Below, piece by piece: positions 23,533 through 33,259 of a stretch of 64,000 nt of DNA. Source of the DNA: Stentor coeruleus (taxonomy: Eukaryota > Ciliophora > Heterotrichea > Heterotrichida > Stentoridae); the NCBI GenBank assembly GCA_001970955.1, contig MPUH01000106.1, forward strand, positions 42,526 to 106,525. The letters run 5' to 3'. Within the stretch, counting starts at the first letter, position 1, and every line of letters starts with the position of its first letter. The notes beneath the pieces were generated by a model. The model was not told the origin of the DNA. It saw only the letters and a program-made list of their open reading frames with translations, and made no database searches. A program made the translations under genes and the position numbers.

Positions 23533-25707
23533 TTATCGAAGTGTTTCCAAAAAAGATCTTATCATCTCTCCCTCCATATATATCGAAAAGTTGATTCGCT
23601 GGACAATTTTATCTTGCAACGAATTCAACTCAGGCCTATTCTTAATCTGTAGAAAAATATTAGGATTTTGTTTTTTCTGAGTATTAACAATAATAGCATT
23701 CCTAGTAATATCCGTTGATACTTTTAAAGTTTTCCAAGGCAGTATCTCTATAACCCTAGCAGCAGGGGCAAGTTCTGGATCAACTTCTAACAAAAGTAAA
23801 TAAGAATCAGTTTCTGAAACATACACAATCTTATTATCAATTGTCACAACATCATAAATAAAATTCCCTATATAAAAAGTACTTGTGTCAACATAATCGT
23901 TTATTTTTAACTCTAAAATATCAGAATATTCTAAAGGATACTCATTAGGGTCATCTTTTTTAATGATTTTAATGAGTTTATAGACAATAAAAAATGCTCT
24001 CATATCCTCTTGGACTTTTTTAGTATTAAGACCTTGACTTCCTGTGCTATCTGTGCTAAGTTTCCTAATAGAAATACCAGAATTAGCACTATCACTTAAA
24101 AGAACATATGATCTATATAAAGGAATAGGCAGACAAGTTGAGAAATTTATGTTTTTAACAAAATTCCATTCAGTTTCAAAGAAATCTATAAGGAACTTCT
24201 TTAAACCTTCATTGTCTAAAGCTTCAGTAAGCCTTAAGATGATTTTACGGAGGATTTTATGAAGTTGTTTTTCATGTTTTTTATGGATTTTGTATGCAGG
24301 TCCACATGTTAGCTCGTATATAATCTTGCAAGAGACACAAAAAGCTAAGAATTTTATTGGCCGGTCTGATATTAGTAGCGAAAATATTGAATCAAGGACT
24401 TTATCACTATAGCTGTTGGCATAATATTGAAATTCTCCTAAGATTCCATTTAGAAGCTCTTGTTTATGGATGTCTTTTTGGGACAAAAGCCCAAGGGAAG
24501 ATAGTAGAGATTTGCTAATGCTTTGATTTGACACACAAGCTTGGAGAATAAACAATGACATTAGAGCTTCATTGAATGAAAATTCATCTAAGTAAGACTC
24601 GTCTGGGTTGAGTTTTTGGAGAGTTTTATGCATGAAAGAATTGGTTTTTGTGATATTAAAATCAATTACAAACTCTTCTTCTGGACCTTTTGGTGGAGTT
24701 GCACGACATAAATCTGCTATTTTAACTGGGACATTATCTGCAAACAAAGCAATTACTATTGGGTCTAGAATAAGACTAGTGTTTACTAGTTGCATAACTT
24801 TAGCGATAATCATTAATGCTAAATGGCAGGTTATTCTGTAACTCTCACCAGCTTCACCACAAACCGATCCTACGAGCACAGGCATCATTGTCGCTAAAAA
24901 TGTACAAGAAAGGCGACTATTAAAATCTGGCATATCTTGATCAAAAATGTCATTCATATAATACAAAAGGTCCACAAATTCATTCATAAATCCTTCAATT
25001 TTCCCATCTTCTCTATTCTTTTCACAGTTATTCATCATTTTCACAATTTGCCAAAAGTTGCTTACTAAACTAAAAAAGAACCCAGATTCCAAAACGTACT
25101 CATTTATTTTATCATGATTAACTAAATATCTCATACGCTTTATCACAGTTAAAATAATTGTCCTTGATGCAGTTTTGATAAGTGTTTCTTTATAATTAAA
25201 AAACATCATAGCCCCAGTAAATAAACAAAAGTGCTGAGTTATCAAAAAATTCATAAGCTGTTGCTTGCTGATATTAATTGCCAAACCTTTGATATAAGAC
25301 ATATAATGTTCTACAACTTCTTCATCAGTGAAATCAAAAGGGAAAGATACAATCATAGTGAAGAATTTCGAGGATAACAAATATTTTTTGTCTTCATCTT
25401 TTGAAAGATTGTGCGCTAAAAGAGTTGCAGTTTGCAAAAGCTGAAGAATAATAGGCTGATCAGAGGAATTTTCAAGGATATTAACCATATCTTGCTGTGT
25501 ATCATGGCGTATAAACTCTCTTTATAGTATTTACGAGAAAAAAGTTTGCTTATGTTGCTCACTCCAAACTAAGAATTCAGCTAGTTTTCGCAGTTCTTCA
25601 ATAAGAGAGTTTTTATATTCAAGTGGGCTTACTGAATAAGCACGGATTTCCCTTAAAATATTCCTAGGTAGTGATCACTGAAAGTTTTCGGGGTCAAAAG
25701 ATTCCAT
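23533..25707 (-). CDS. CLEC16A: CLEC16A/Ema/GOP-1 homologue, 714 aa, two 15-nt introns
   Basis: CLEC16A proteins act in endolysosomal trafficking, autophagy and mitophagy. ATG at 25707. Two 15-nt introns remove stops: GTGATCACTACCTAG (25664-25678) and GTAAATACTATAAAG (25520-25534); exons 25679-25707, 25535-25663 and 23533-25519. The N-terminal FPL domain is clear: LREIRAYSVSPLEYKNSLIE, LAEFLVWSEQ, NILENSSDQPIILQLLQTAT, and FPFDFTDEEVVEHYMSYIKG, which corresponds to the animal HKFDFSDEEVMAYYISFLK block; TASRTIILTV matches AVRTITLNV. The rest (residues 220-714) is helical and more divergent, ending with a possible PH-like beta-rich segment. Length is shorter than human (1053) because the disordered tail is missing. 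Confidence 0.88.
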
Positions 25708-26162
25708 TTATTACCTAGAAAATTGCCTTAAATCATTCGCTTCATCTGAATTTTAGAAGCCTTGTGCTGAATTTTTGAAGAACTTCTTATCTTCTTGAGG
25801 CCACCTTGATGATTTTCTTGAAATTCATACATTGAAACTCACTGTTGGTAGGGTTTTTAACCTAAAAGCTATAGTCGCTTTTTGTAAGTTCAGTTGCTAG
25901 ACGACAAAAATTTATTTGTGATTATGTGAGGAATATACTATCAAATTTGTAATAATCTCTTGCTTACTTGGTGTAGATAGTAATTTTTTTCAACCAACTT
26001 TTAATACTACTTTTGTGTATTAGCTATTTTAGTTTCAGAGTGTAATATTATATGCAGCTTTACGTCTTGGTAATTAAGCAAGTCATGATGATATTTAATG
26101 GTGTGCAAATATTAAAAATATCATATTTTATGTCCTTGTTTTTCTTCAAAAAGTAGAAGAAA

Positions 26163-26895
26163 CTACTTATCGGGCTGGATGACAATATACTTGCTACAAA
26201 CCAAAAACTGTCGCTTTGAATGCACGGCTTTTAATTCCAACAAAAAATCTTCAACCTCTTTAGTCTGTGTGGTACTATAAAGCATTTCTTTCTGTATTAA
26301 GTATTTCATTAAATTCATATTAAAAAAACCTTGTTTGAGTATCGCATCAGCTTCATTTATTTACAAAGTTAAAAGATTTGAATAGATAAAGCCTTTCTGT
26401 TAAGAAGGTGGCTAAATAAAGACCTGGTGTGGTTAAAAGAAGGTTATTATGCTTGAAAAACCTTTTAGTTTCAGTTTTTATATTATTCCCTCTCATAATG
26501 GTTTCATTCAATTGGTCATATTGATCATTAGTGATTTACCCACATTATATATTTTTAAACCCAGTTCCCTTGTAAGAGTGATTACAACAACCCCTATGCC
26601 TGGCATATTTGAAATTTGACCCATGGAAAAATTTAATAGCGGGGGATTATAAAAATTAAAGTTTTTCCTGAGCCTGTTTTCGCTCGCCCAAAATTTTGTA
26701 GCCTTTTAATGATGGGAAAATCCCTTTATCCTGCACGAAGTTAATCATTCCAAGCATGCCGAGTTCTAAAAACTTCATCTAGCTAAAAAGACCACTTCCA
26801 GTTTGTTAACTTCATTTAAGACTTTCCAGCTTTGTGAAAATCTTATCAAGCTCAGCAACTGAAACTTTAGATTTTCTTTTTCTGCAGGACTACTT
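26163..26895 (-). pseudogene. Decayed DEAD-box RNA helicase, DDX18/Has1-like
   Basis: The minus strand carries pieces of a helicase core in different frames. They include a Q-motif-distal LELGMLGMINFVQDKGIFPS, Walker A as KTGSGKTLIFIIP, GVVVITLTRELGLKIYNVGK (motif Ia, TPTREL-like), LLTTPG (motif Ib) and a C-terminal TQTKEVEDFLLELKAV that matches the ATQTxKVEDL block of DDX18/Has1. The DEAD box itself is lost (NKxADAILKQGF remains near its place). Frameshifts and stops are frequent. It lies between CLEC16A and PAM16, all on the minus strand. The functional copy must be elsewhere if the organism has one. Confidence 0.6.
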
Positions 26896-26989
26896 GTTTA
26901 TATCCTTTAATCTTTTTATACTTCAAGCTAATTTACGTACTTTGAACCCAATACTGATTTATTATCCTATTCTAAAATTCATAGCTTAG

Positions 26990-27472
26990 TTAAGATTTTT
27001 GTGGATCCTCAGTCTTTGCTTCTTGCTCTGCTGCTTCTTTGCTTTTCTTAGCCTTTTCCACTTCTTCTAATATTTCTGGAGGAATCAAAGCTTGGATTAA
27101 GGTTAGTCTGGCACCTGTAATTTTGCATTGGATGTAAAAAGAGCCTCCCTTATTTGGATCATTTATTTTGATTAATTTGCTATATCTTTCTTCTATCTGT
27201 TCTATGCTAAATTCATTTGGCACTTGAAGTATTTGTATTGCTTCAGATATTGGCATCGGTCCAGATGGGGCCTTTTTTTCTGTTTTGTCTGCTTTATCTG
27301 TTTTGTCTTTGTTCTCTTCGGGGTTGTACTTATAAGTCCACTTTGGTGTAACCTTGGGGATTTCCCTTGCTAATTAGAAAATACTAGACCAGTATAGTCG
27401 AATTTCATAAATATTCCACCAGGCAGCGTGCTTAGCAATAATGCCAACTGCTTTTAAGAGATCCCAAAACAT
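26990..27472 (-). CDS. PAM16: PAM16/TIM16, mitochondrial import motor subunit, 155 aa
   Basis: Tim16 (Magmas) is the degenerate J-like partner that controls Pam18 at the TIM23 channel in the mitochondrial inner membrane. ATG at 27472; the in-frame TAA is removed by the 15-nt intron GTATTTTCTAATTAG (27370-27384), exons 27385-27472 and 26990-27369. Residues 1-30 form a hydrophobic/aromatic N-terminal segment (FWDLLKAVGIIAKHAAW). After a Lys/Asp-rich linker comes the J-like domain from about residue 70: ISEAIQILQV, ERYSKLIKINDPNKGGSFYI and QCKITGARLTLIQAL. The KGGSFY motif is diagnostic and the HPD of true J-proteins is absent, as expected. Ends with a charged tail. Confidence 0.93.
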
Positions 27473-27650
27473 TTTAGATTATTTCTTTAAACAAGATTAA
27501 CATAAAGCCATTTTACGATTTAGATAAGTATATTTACAACACCTTTTAGTGCTGATAACAACTTATAGCTCAGTTTTATAACTAAGATTTATTTCATTTA
27601 TATACTCCTAACTATTACAATCATCTTAAAATTACCATTATCCAAAGAAA

Positions 27651-29138
27651 CTAATACCGAGGTCTTGAAGCTGTTTTAATATGCTTCCACTGCATCTGAG
27701 CTAAAAGTTCACCATCAACTGATTCAACTCTTCTATCAACCCACTTATGTTGTGCTTCAAAATGCGTGCTTTCAAGATTTTTCATTTTAGTTTCCCTTGC
27801 CCCACAAGGAGTGACAGCTCTTTTATACTGATAAGGATTATCCCAATTTACATTAGAACAATCAGCATAATTCGTTTTTCTTCCAATATTCTCTTGATGC
27901 TCTTTAACATTCACTCCTTTTGATTTAAAAATTCTTTCAATTCTTTCAATATCTTTAGTTTCATTTGTCCTTACTTTCATTCTTCCAGTACCTTTACTTT
28001 TTCCAGTAAAATTATCAATATCCAAGCTTAGTGTAACTACATGTACTCCTCCACAAAGTTCTTTTATTGTTGATAAATGCATTTCTGGGGGTACAGAATT
28101 AAATTCAAGGTCATAAAGTTCTGCTTTATTAGGAGTTTGTTTTCCTAAACCAGTTTCTAACTCTTGTTGCTTCATTTGAGAAGAATTTGGAAGTGAGTCT
28201 TTATATTTGGGTTCATAGAATATTTGAGGAGTTTTAGGACGGGCTCTAAGAACTTTATTAGGTGAGTTTCCAATATCAATAGAACTAGCTAAAGTTTTCT
28301 TTATTTGGTCTTTCGGATCATAGTTGGGATTAGGCTTAGATGCGCAGTTCAAAAAATGCGAGGCTGGCTGTAGTTTTTCTATTGGACGATCAGTTTTACA
28401 ACCACTTTCAATGCCGAAAAGGTCGCTATATAAATGATTTTTCTTTCTTTCATCGTCATTTTCTTTTAATTCTTTTGGTTTTTTATACTCTTGCACAACC
28501 CTTTCTCCAAAAACATTAGAAGAGAAAGATTCACTTTTTCTATAAGCTGGGTTATAAGGCGATGGCTGTATATTTTCTTTAAGGCTATCACTTGTATTAG
28601 ATTGATACTTTTTAGAGTCAAATATTGAAACTCGGTCTTGCCTTTTTCTTTCCTTAGCTGTTAGTTTTTCTTCGCAGTTTTCATCTTGAACTGGCTGTGC
28701 TTTACTTGGAGAAAATCCATCGTAGAATTCTTTTTGTTTACGCTCAAAAGCTGTATTTGAAGAATATTTAGGAGAAAATTCTTTGGGTATACCAATTTTT
28801 TCATTGATTGATTTGCGGTAGAAAGTACTCCTTTCATTTCCGATAAGATATTTGGTAGATTGGCTTTGATTAGTACGAGTACCAGCTGATTGCATTTTTG
28901 TATTTGAACTTTCTCTTGAGGCTTTTTGATAATTTGTCGGATCATTACCTAAACTTATAGTTGTTTTATGGTATTGGCATTTGGCATAAGTCATAATTGT
29001 TGGCTCTGGATTAGATGACTGGAAAATTTTAGATTGAGTTTGGGGGATTTCTCTAGTCTTGTAATATGTTAAAGGACTTGCAGAGGAAAATATATGAGAT
29101 CGATTCTGGCATAAACCTCTTAATCTAGCTTCAGACAT
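27651..29138 (-). CDS. Hypothetical protein, 495 aa, mostly disordered
   Basis: Intact frame from ATG 29138 to a stop at 27651. Residues 1-345 are polar and low in hydrophobics (Ser, Lys, Asn, Gln, Pro) with many Tyr/Phe-Lys spots. Residues about 350-425 form the only folded-looking part: EFNSVPPEMHLSTIKELCGG, HVVTLSLDIDNFTGKSKGTG, RMKVRTNETKDIERIERIFK and a GVNVKEH strand, an alpha/beta pattern. The C-terminal 70 residues are again basic (WDNPYQYKRAVTPCG). No family is recognised. The layout, a long disordered region with a small C-terminal domain, suggests a scaffold or cytoskeletal protein but gives no firm function. Confidence 0.75.
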   Translation of the reverse strand: MSEARLRGLCQNRSHIFSSASPLTYYKTREIPQTQSKIFQSSNPEPTIMTYAKCQYHKTTISLGNDPTNYQKASRESSNTKMQSAGTRTNQSQSTKYLIGNERSTFYRKSINEKIGIPKEFSPKYSSNTAFERKQKEFYDGFSPSKAQPVQDENCEEKLTAKERKRQDRVSIFDSKKYQSNTSDSLKENIQPSPYNPAYRKSESFSSNVFGERVVQEYKKPKELKENDDERKKNHLYSDLFGIESGCKTDRPIEKLQPASHFLNCASKPNPNYDPKDQIKKTLASSIDIGNSPNKVLRARPKTPQIFYEPKYKDSLPNSSQMKQQELETGLGKQTPNKAELYDLEFNSVPPEMHLSTIKELCGGVHVVTLSLDIDNFTGKSKGTGRMKVRTNETKDIERIERIFKSKGVNVKEHQENIGRKTNYADCSNVNWDNPYQYKRAVTPCGARETKMKNLESTHFEAQHKWVDRRVESVDGELLAQMQWKHIKTASRPRY

Positions 29139-29393
29139 TAATGAATTTTTATAACTGTAAGTATTTGAAAATGTTACAGTTATGTCGATTCTTATTTAAA
29201 AATGCATAGATATTCGAAATCATAAAAACTATTTTAGAAAGATATTGTATTTTATAAAATTTGGTATAGAATTTGCAATGAATAAGCTAGAAAAAATAGT
29301 ATTAAAAATTATAAACTAGCTCTTATTAAAAATCAAATTCACTTTTTGGAATTATGGAGGCTTGTAGGTAAAGAAGGCATTCATTTTTTATAA

Positions 29394-29602
29394 TATGTGA
29401 ATGTTTTTATTGAATTTAAATTAAAAACTGTATGAATTACTTTGGATTTCAGCATGAATACAAAAAGTTATAAATAGCTGTAAAAAGATTATCTAAATCT
29501 TCAGATTTAATTTTCCTAGAGCTTTTAATTTTTAATTTCAATTTACAATGCGATTTGGAGTGAAACATTTGTATAAAAGCTTGATATTTATTTTTCAAAT
29601 CT
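29394..29602. repeat. 209-bp dispersed repeat, copy 1
   Basis: This stretch (TATGTGAATGTTTTTATTG ... TTTTTCAAATCT) recurs base for base, as far as I can read, at 40568-40776 in the same orientation. It is noncoding, has no terminal inverted repeats and no evident target duplication at either copy. Confidence 0.95.
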
Positions 29603-29624
29603 AGGGAACACTTATCGAAAAAAA

Positions 29625-29790
29625 AAAGATTTTGAATATCCTAGTCCAATTTTCGATAGTACCACCAAATTGACTTCCTATAACAAGATTGAAATTATCT
29701 GCCTTTTCTCCCTGTGTTTCTAAGCCAATCATCAGCCCTGGTAGAAGGCTTTGTCTATAAGAAGGGGCTAAGCTATTGATCAATGTTTCT
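29625..29790 (-). pseudogene. Short gene fragment
   Basis: The minus strand reads SLAPSYRQSLLPGLMIGLET and then GEKADNFNLVIGSQFGGTIE NW in one frame, a coding-like composition. It is truncated on both sides: by the 209-bp repeat below and by stops above. No family is recognised. Confidence 0.3.
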
Positions 29791-29899
29791 CCGAATATCG
29801 AATTTTACCACGAGTACTTAATTGATGTTTCACAAGCTGTAGAATTTGAATATGTGCGTTCAATACTACACAAATCATTATTGCAAGACAGTAATCCTG

Positions 29900-30038
29900 A
29901 GACCACCTCACTATCCGAACGTGGGTCCCTATGATCCGAACGGGATCAATATATCCCGTTCGGATCACAGGGATCCCGGTCGGATCAAAGGGACCCCGGT
30001 CGGATCAAAGGACCCTCGTTCGGATAGTGGAGTGGTCT
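29900..30038. repeat. GC-rich 139-bp palindromic element with 20-bp subrepeats
   Basis: The ends are inverted: AGACCAC at 29900-29906 pairs with GTGGTCT at 30032-30038, and after two mismatches CACTATCCGAACG pairs with CGTTCGGATAGTG. Inside, GATCCGAACGGGAT (29933-29946) and ATCCCGTTCGGATC (29953-29966) form perfect 14-bp arms around a 6-base loop. The right half contains tandem units starting CCCGTTCGGATC at 29955, CCCGGTCGGATC at 29975 and 29995, and a variant at 30013. GC content is far above the flanks. It could be a MITE-like element, a fold-back repeat or a functional structure. No clear target duplication was found. Confidence 0.85.
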
Positions 30039-31827
30039 TGTAATTTCTAAAGCTTTGTTTAAGTTAAAAATCTTCAGTAGTTTGTTGGAATCAGATACAT
30101 CCATATTTATACTCGAAAAATAACTAGTATTTTTGTGAAATAATTTATATGACTTTGACAAGAAGTTAAGGGGCAGAAAATTTTTAGTATATGAATGATT
30201 TTTTAGTTTTGAAATAATTATTATAAGGAACTAAAGTAAATAATGATATAAGAATAGGGGTACTGATAAAAAACAGTTGGGGCATTGAGAAAAATGATGG
30301 CATTTAGATGATTTTTAAGGATTGATATGCTTGGAGAAGAGATTTTATGATAGTATTTAAGGGATGCTTATGATTAAAATAGTTTGGCTTTGAGGAGGAG
30401 AGGATTTAGGCTCAAGGAAAGTTTATAGTTTATTTAGATAAGGGTTATTAAGTTACTTTTGATAATTAGTCAGATTTAGACTATAGATAATAATTGATGA
30501 TGATTTTTTATGGGAAGGTAGATGGAACTTGGCTTTTGGTAGATGGTAGATGAAAAAACATTGAAAAGGTTAATTAAAAAAATTATTGATATGATAAAAT
30601 AGATGACAGGGTTTTGAATGATTATTTATAAGGAAATAAGATTAGGCTAATAGGATGAATTTTTAGACTGAAAACTGATAAGGTAGATATCATCAAAGTG
30701 TTAATTCATAAATATGTCACTAGTTTGACGTTTAGATTTGCATCTATTTAAATAATGCTGGCGAGAAAAGGCTAAAGTGTTAAAAGTAGCTTAAGTCAAA
30801 GTTTGAGAAAAAAATGCTTCTAATAAAAATATGCTTAATTCAGATTCACTTGATTATAGCAGGACTACAATAAGAGGACATCAGCCCTGAGTTTTGAAAT
30901 CCTGTCAATAGTTTTCGACTATATTTTGCCTTAAGTCATATAAAAAGTTTTTGGGAAAAAGCTTTTCCAAGAATAAAAAAGCAATACTTTGATTAAAAAT
31001 TCCAGAGGCTTATAAGATAAATCAAGCACATCAATGAAATTTTCAATAATTTATATCTAAAAGCTGCTTTTAGAGTAAAAAATTTAGTTAAAAAATCACA
31101 TTGAACAACCAAAGCAAAAATTGATTATGAAAATCGCTGAAACTTGAGCCTAAAAACTGCAAATTTAATTATTAATCCTATTTATCATATAGAAATATAT
31201 GGTAAACAAAAATTACCGAATTTTCTTTAATCATTTTGACTTATAAGGAAAATTGGTAAAGGAACCTACAGCAAAGTCTCAAACTCAATAGGAAGTTTAA
31301 CAAAGAAGTTTACTCTCTAAATAAGGCTTTTATACATAAACCCCAAGCCAAAGAAAAAAAGTGCTCTAAATGAGATTAAAAATTATAGAGAGTCTCAATA
31401 TACTAATATTATTTATATAAGCAAGTGTTTTTAGACTATGAGATTGAAGTTTTGTTTTGTAATGATATAACAGATAAAAAAATAATAAATCTTAATATTT
31501 CAATCAGAAAATTTTTATTAAACTTACTAGGGCTGGAAAGTTTTTCATAATTTGAGCATTATGCATAGGGATATAAAAGAGCTTACATATTTTTGATTAA
31601 AGAAGGGAAGGTGTTGTAAACTGCCGCTTCCAACTCACTAATATGAATGATTAAATTAGCACTTCTTAAATACAAAATATATAGTATTTAGATACTCAAG
31701 GGAATATTCATGCAAACCTAGGTAGAATTGCTTTTTAAAGATTGAAATATACAGATACTTTAAGTTGGCTAAATTCTTTATTTCATGTTAAAACTTTAAA
31801 TAAAAAAAAATATAGACAAATAATAAT
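30039..31827. other. Gene-poor region upstream of the GTPase gene
   Basis: About 1.8 kb without an intact frame. The first kilobase shows nothing recognisable. From about 30790 the plus strand is coding-like but full of stops, and includes the kinase-like relic described at 31390-31620. Confidence 0.45.
31390..31620 (+). pseudogene. Possible protein-kinase relic
   Basis: One frame reads KVFHNLSIMHRDIKELTYF near 31530-31590, which resembles the kinase catalytic loop (LHxxxIMHRDIKxxN). Upstream, NDITDKKIINLNISIRKFLL could be the preceding helix. No glycine loop or DFG motif is found nearby, and stops are frequent. The match to one short motif is suggestive only. Confidence 0.3.
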
Positions 31828-33204
31828 ATGTCTATATTTGCAAAATGTGTTAGACCTGGGGAGCAAATCCAGCATTATGATTATAGCTTTCTTTTATTAG
31901 GCGGAACTGGTGTTGGAAAATCTACCTTCATAAACACACTTTTAAATATTGTATTGGAAAGCAATATCATAAGCCTTAAAATAGCTGCAAAAAGTAAGGT
32001 TTATCCAAATATTAGTCCTGAGTTTAATGATGGACTTATAGAAAATGCTAATGAAAGCTCAATGGATAGTCAAACAGCTCATTCACATTTTTATTTAGTC
32101 TGTGGCAAAGTAACCAATTTTAAAACTGTTTTAATAATTGACACTCCTGGACTTTCAGCAACTGGGGGAATTTCTGATGATGATAAAAATACCAATGAGA
32201 TAATGGTTGCAGCATTGAGAGTTGATAAAATTAGTGCAATACTCTTCTTAGAAAAATTCAGTGAAAACAGAGCAACACCTCAATTTATTTATAATGTTTA
32301 CAGAATATCAAATGTGATCCCACAAGTTTTTGAAAACTCAGTTTTTATGATTTTAACATTTGACTGCGATGGAGAAAAAGATATTCAAGCTAGTGCATAT
32401 CCTTTTAATATCCAGGAAGCTTTTTTAATAAATAATTCAGCATTTAGATGTGATGCAAGATTGGCTGAAAATGATAAAAAAAAAAAATTAGAAAAAAGCC
32501 TAATGAAATCGAGAATCAAAATTCAGAAAATTTTTGAAACAATTTTTAAACGAGATTCCCAAAATACAATTCAGTATAATGAAATGTTTATACATTACAA
32601 TAATATCATGAAAAGTATTGCAAATTACATGAATCACTTAAATAATTTTGAAATGATAAAGAGCAATATAAATAATCCGAATATGCAGTTCGTTACTAAA
32701 AGATGGGAGGAAGTAAAATATCATAGTACAATGTGTGTAAGGCATGAAAAAATTTGCCATCAAGATTGTGCATTAAATTTTACTAATTGCGCTGGCTCAA
32801 ACTATTTTGAAAATTGTGCTTGCATGAATGTGGAAAAAATTTGTTGCAAATGCGGATGCACCTCTGCGTATCATTATCATGATTTTAAGATTTTAGTTGA
32901 AGAAAAAACTGAACTTAAAAAAATATTAAGTGAATATCTCCTGGATGAATTATCGGCAAAAAATTATGATATTTTGATCAGAAAGATTAATGAGAAAGAG
33001 AGTGAAATAATCAAAGACCTTATTCATTCAGAATGCCAAATTCATAGAATTAATCCACGATATCATCTTTCAAAATACTTTTCAATAGCTGAGAATTATA
33101 TTTCAAATGGAATATATGCTTCTAAAGGTAAAAAAATTAAAGAAGAATTGGAAGCAGACATAAATTTATACAAGAAAATTCAAGCTTCTTTAAGAAATAG
33201 TTAA
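31828..33204 (+). CDS. P-loop GTPase with Cys/His-rich C-terminal module, 458 aa
   Basis: ATG 31828, intact to TAA 33204. Residues 20-210 form a TRAFAC-type G domain resembling AIG1/septin/IRG-like GTPases: Walker A GGTGVGKST (25-33) and switch-II DTPG (105-108); a clear NKxD/TKxD G4 motif is not visible (TFDCDG near residue 178 is at the expected place). A helical part follows, and residues about 300-350 hold a cluster of Cys and His (CVRHEKICHQDC, CAGSNYFENCACMN, CCKCGCTSAYHYH), probably zinc-binding. The last 100 residues are charged helix. It faces, 55 bp apart at the stops, a second protein with a degenerate P-loop. A membrane-remodelling or defence role would be speculation. Confidence 0.7.
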   Translation: MSIFAKCVRPGEQIQHYDYSFLLLGGTGVGKSTFINTLLNIVLESNIISLKIAAKSKVYPNISPEFNDGLIENANESSMDSQTAHSHFYLVCGKVTNFKTVLIIDTPGLSATGGISDDDKNTNEIMVAALRVDKISAILFLEKFSENRATPQFIYNVYRISNVIPQVFENSVFMILTFDCDGEKDIQASAYPFNIQEAFLINNSAFRCDARLAENDKKKKLEKSLMKSRIKIQKIFETIFKRDSQNTIQYNEMFIHYNNIMKSIANYMNHLNNFEMIKSNINNPNMQFVTKRWEEVKYHSTMCVRHEKICHQDCALNFTNCAGSNYFENCACMNVEKICCKCGCTSAYHYHDFKILVEEKTELKKILSEYLLDELSAKNYDILIRKINEKESEIIKDLIHSECQIHRINPRYHLSKYFSIAENYISNGIYASKGKKIKEELEADINLYKKIQASLRNS

Positions 33205-33259
33205 TAAAATTACTCTCAGCATTAAATAACTAGAATAAGTGTAGTTTACTATCTAAATG

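Noticed and set aside
29780-30043. Short frames on both strands across the palindromic element
   Set aside because: They arise from the GC-rich inverted repeats, lack any domain and have no flanking gene structure.
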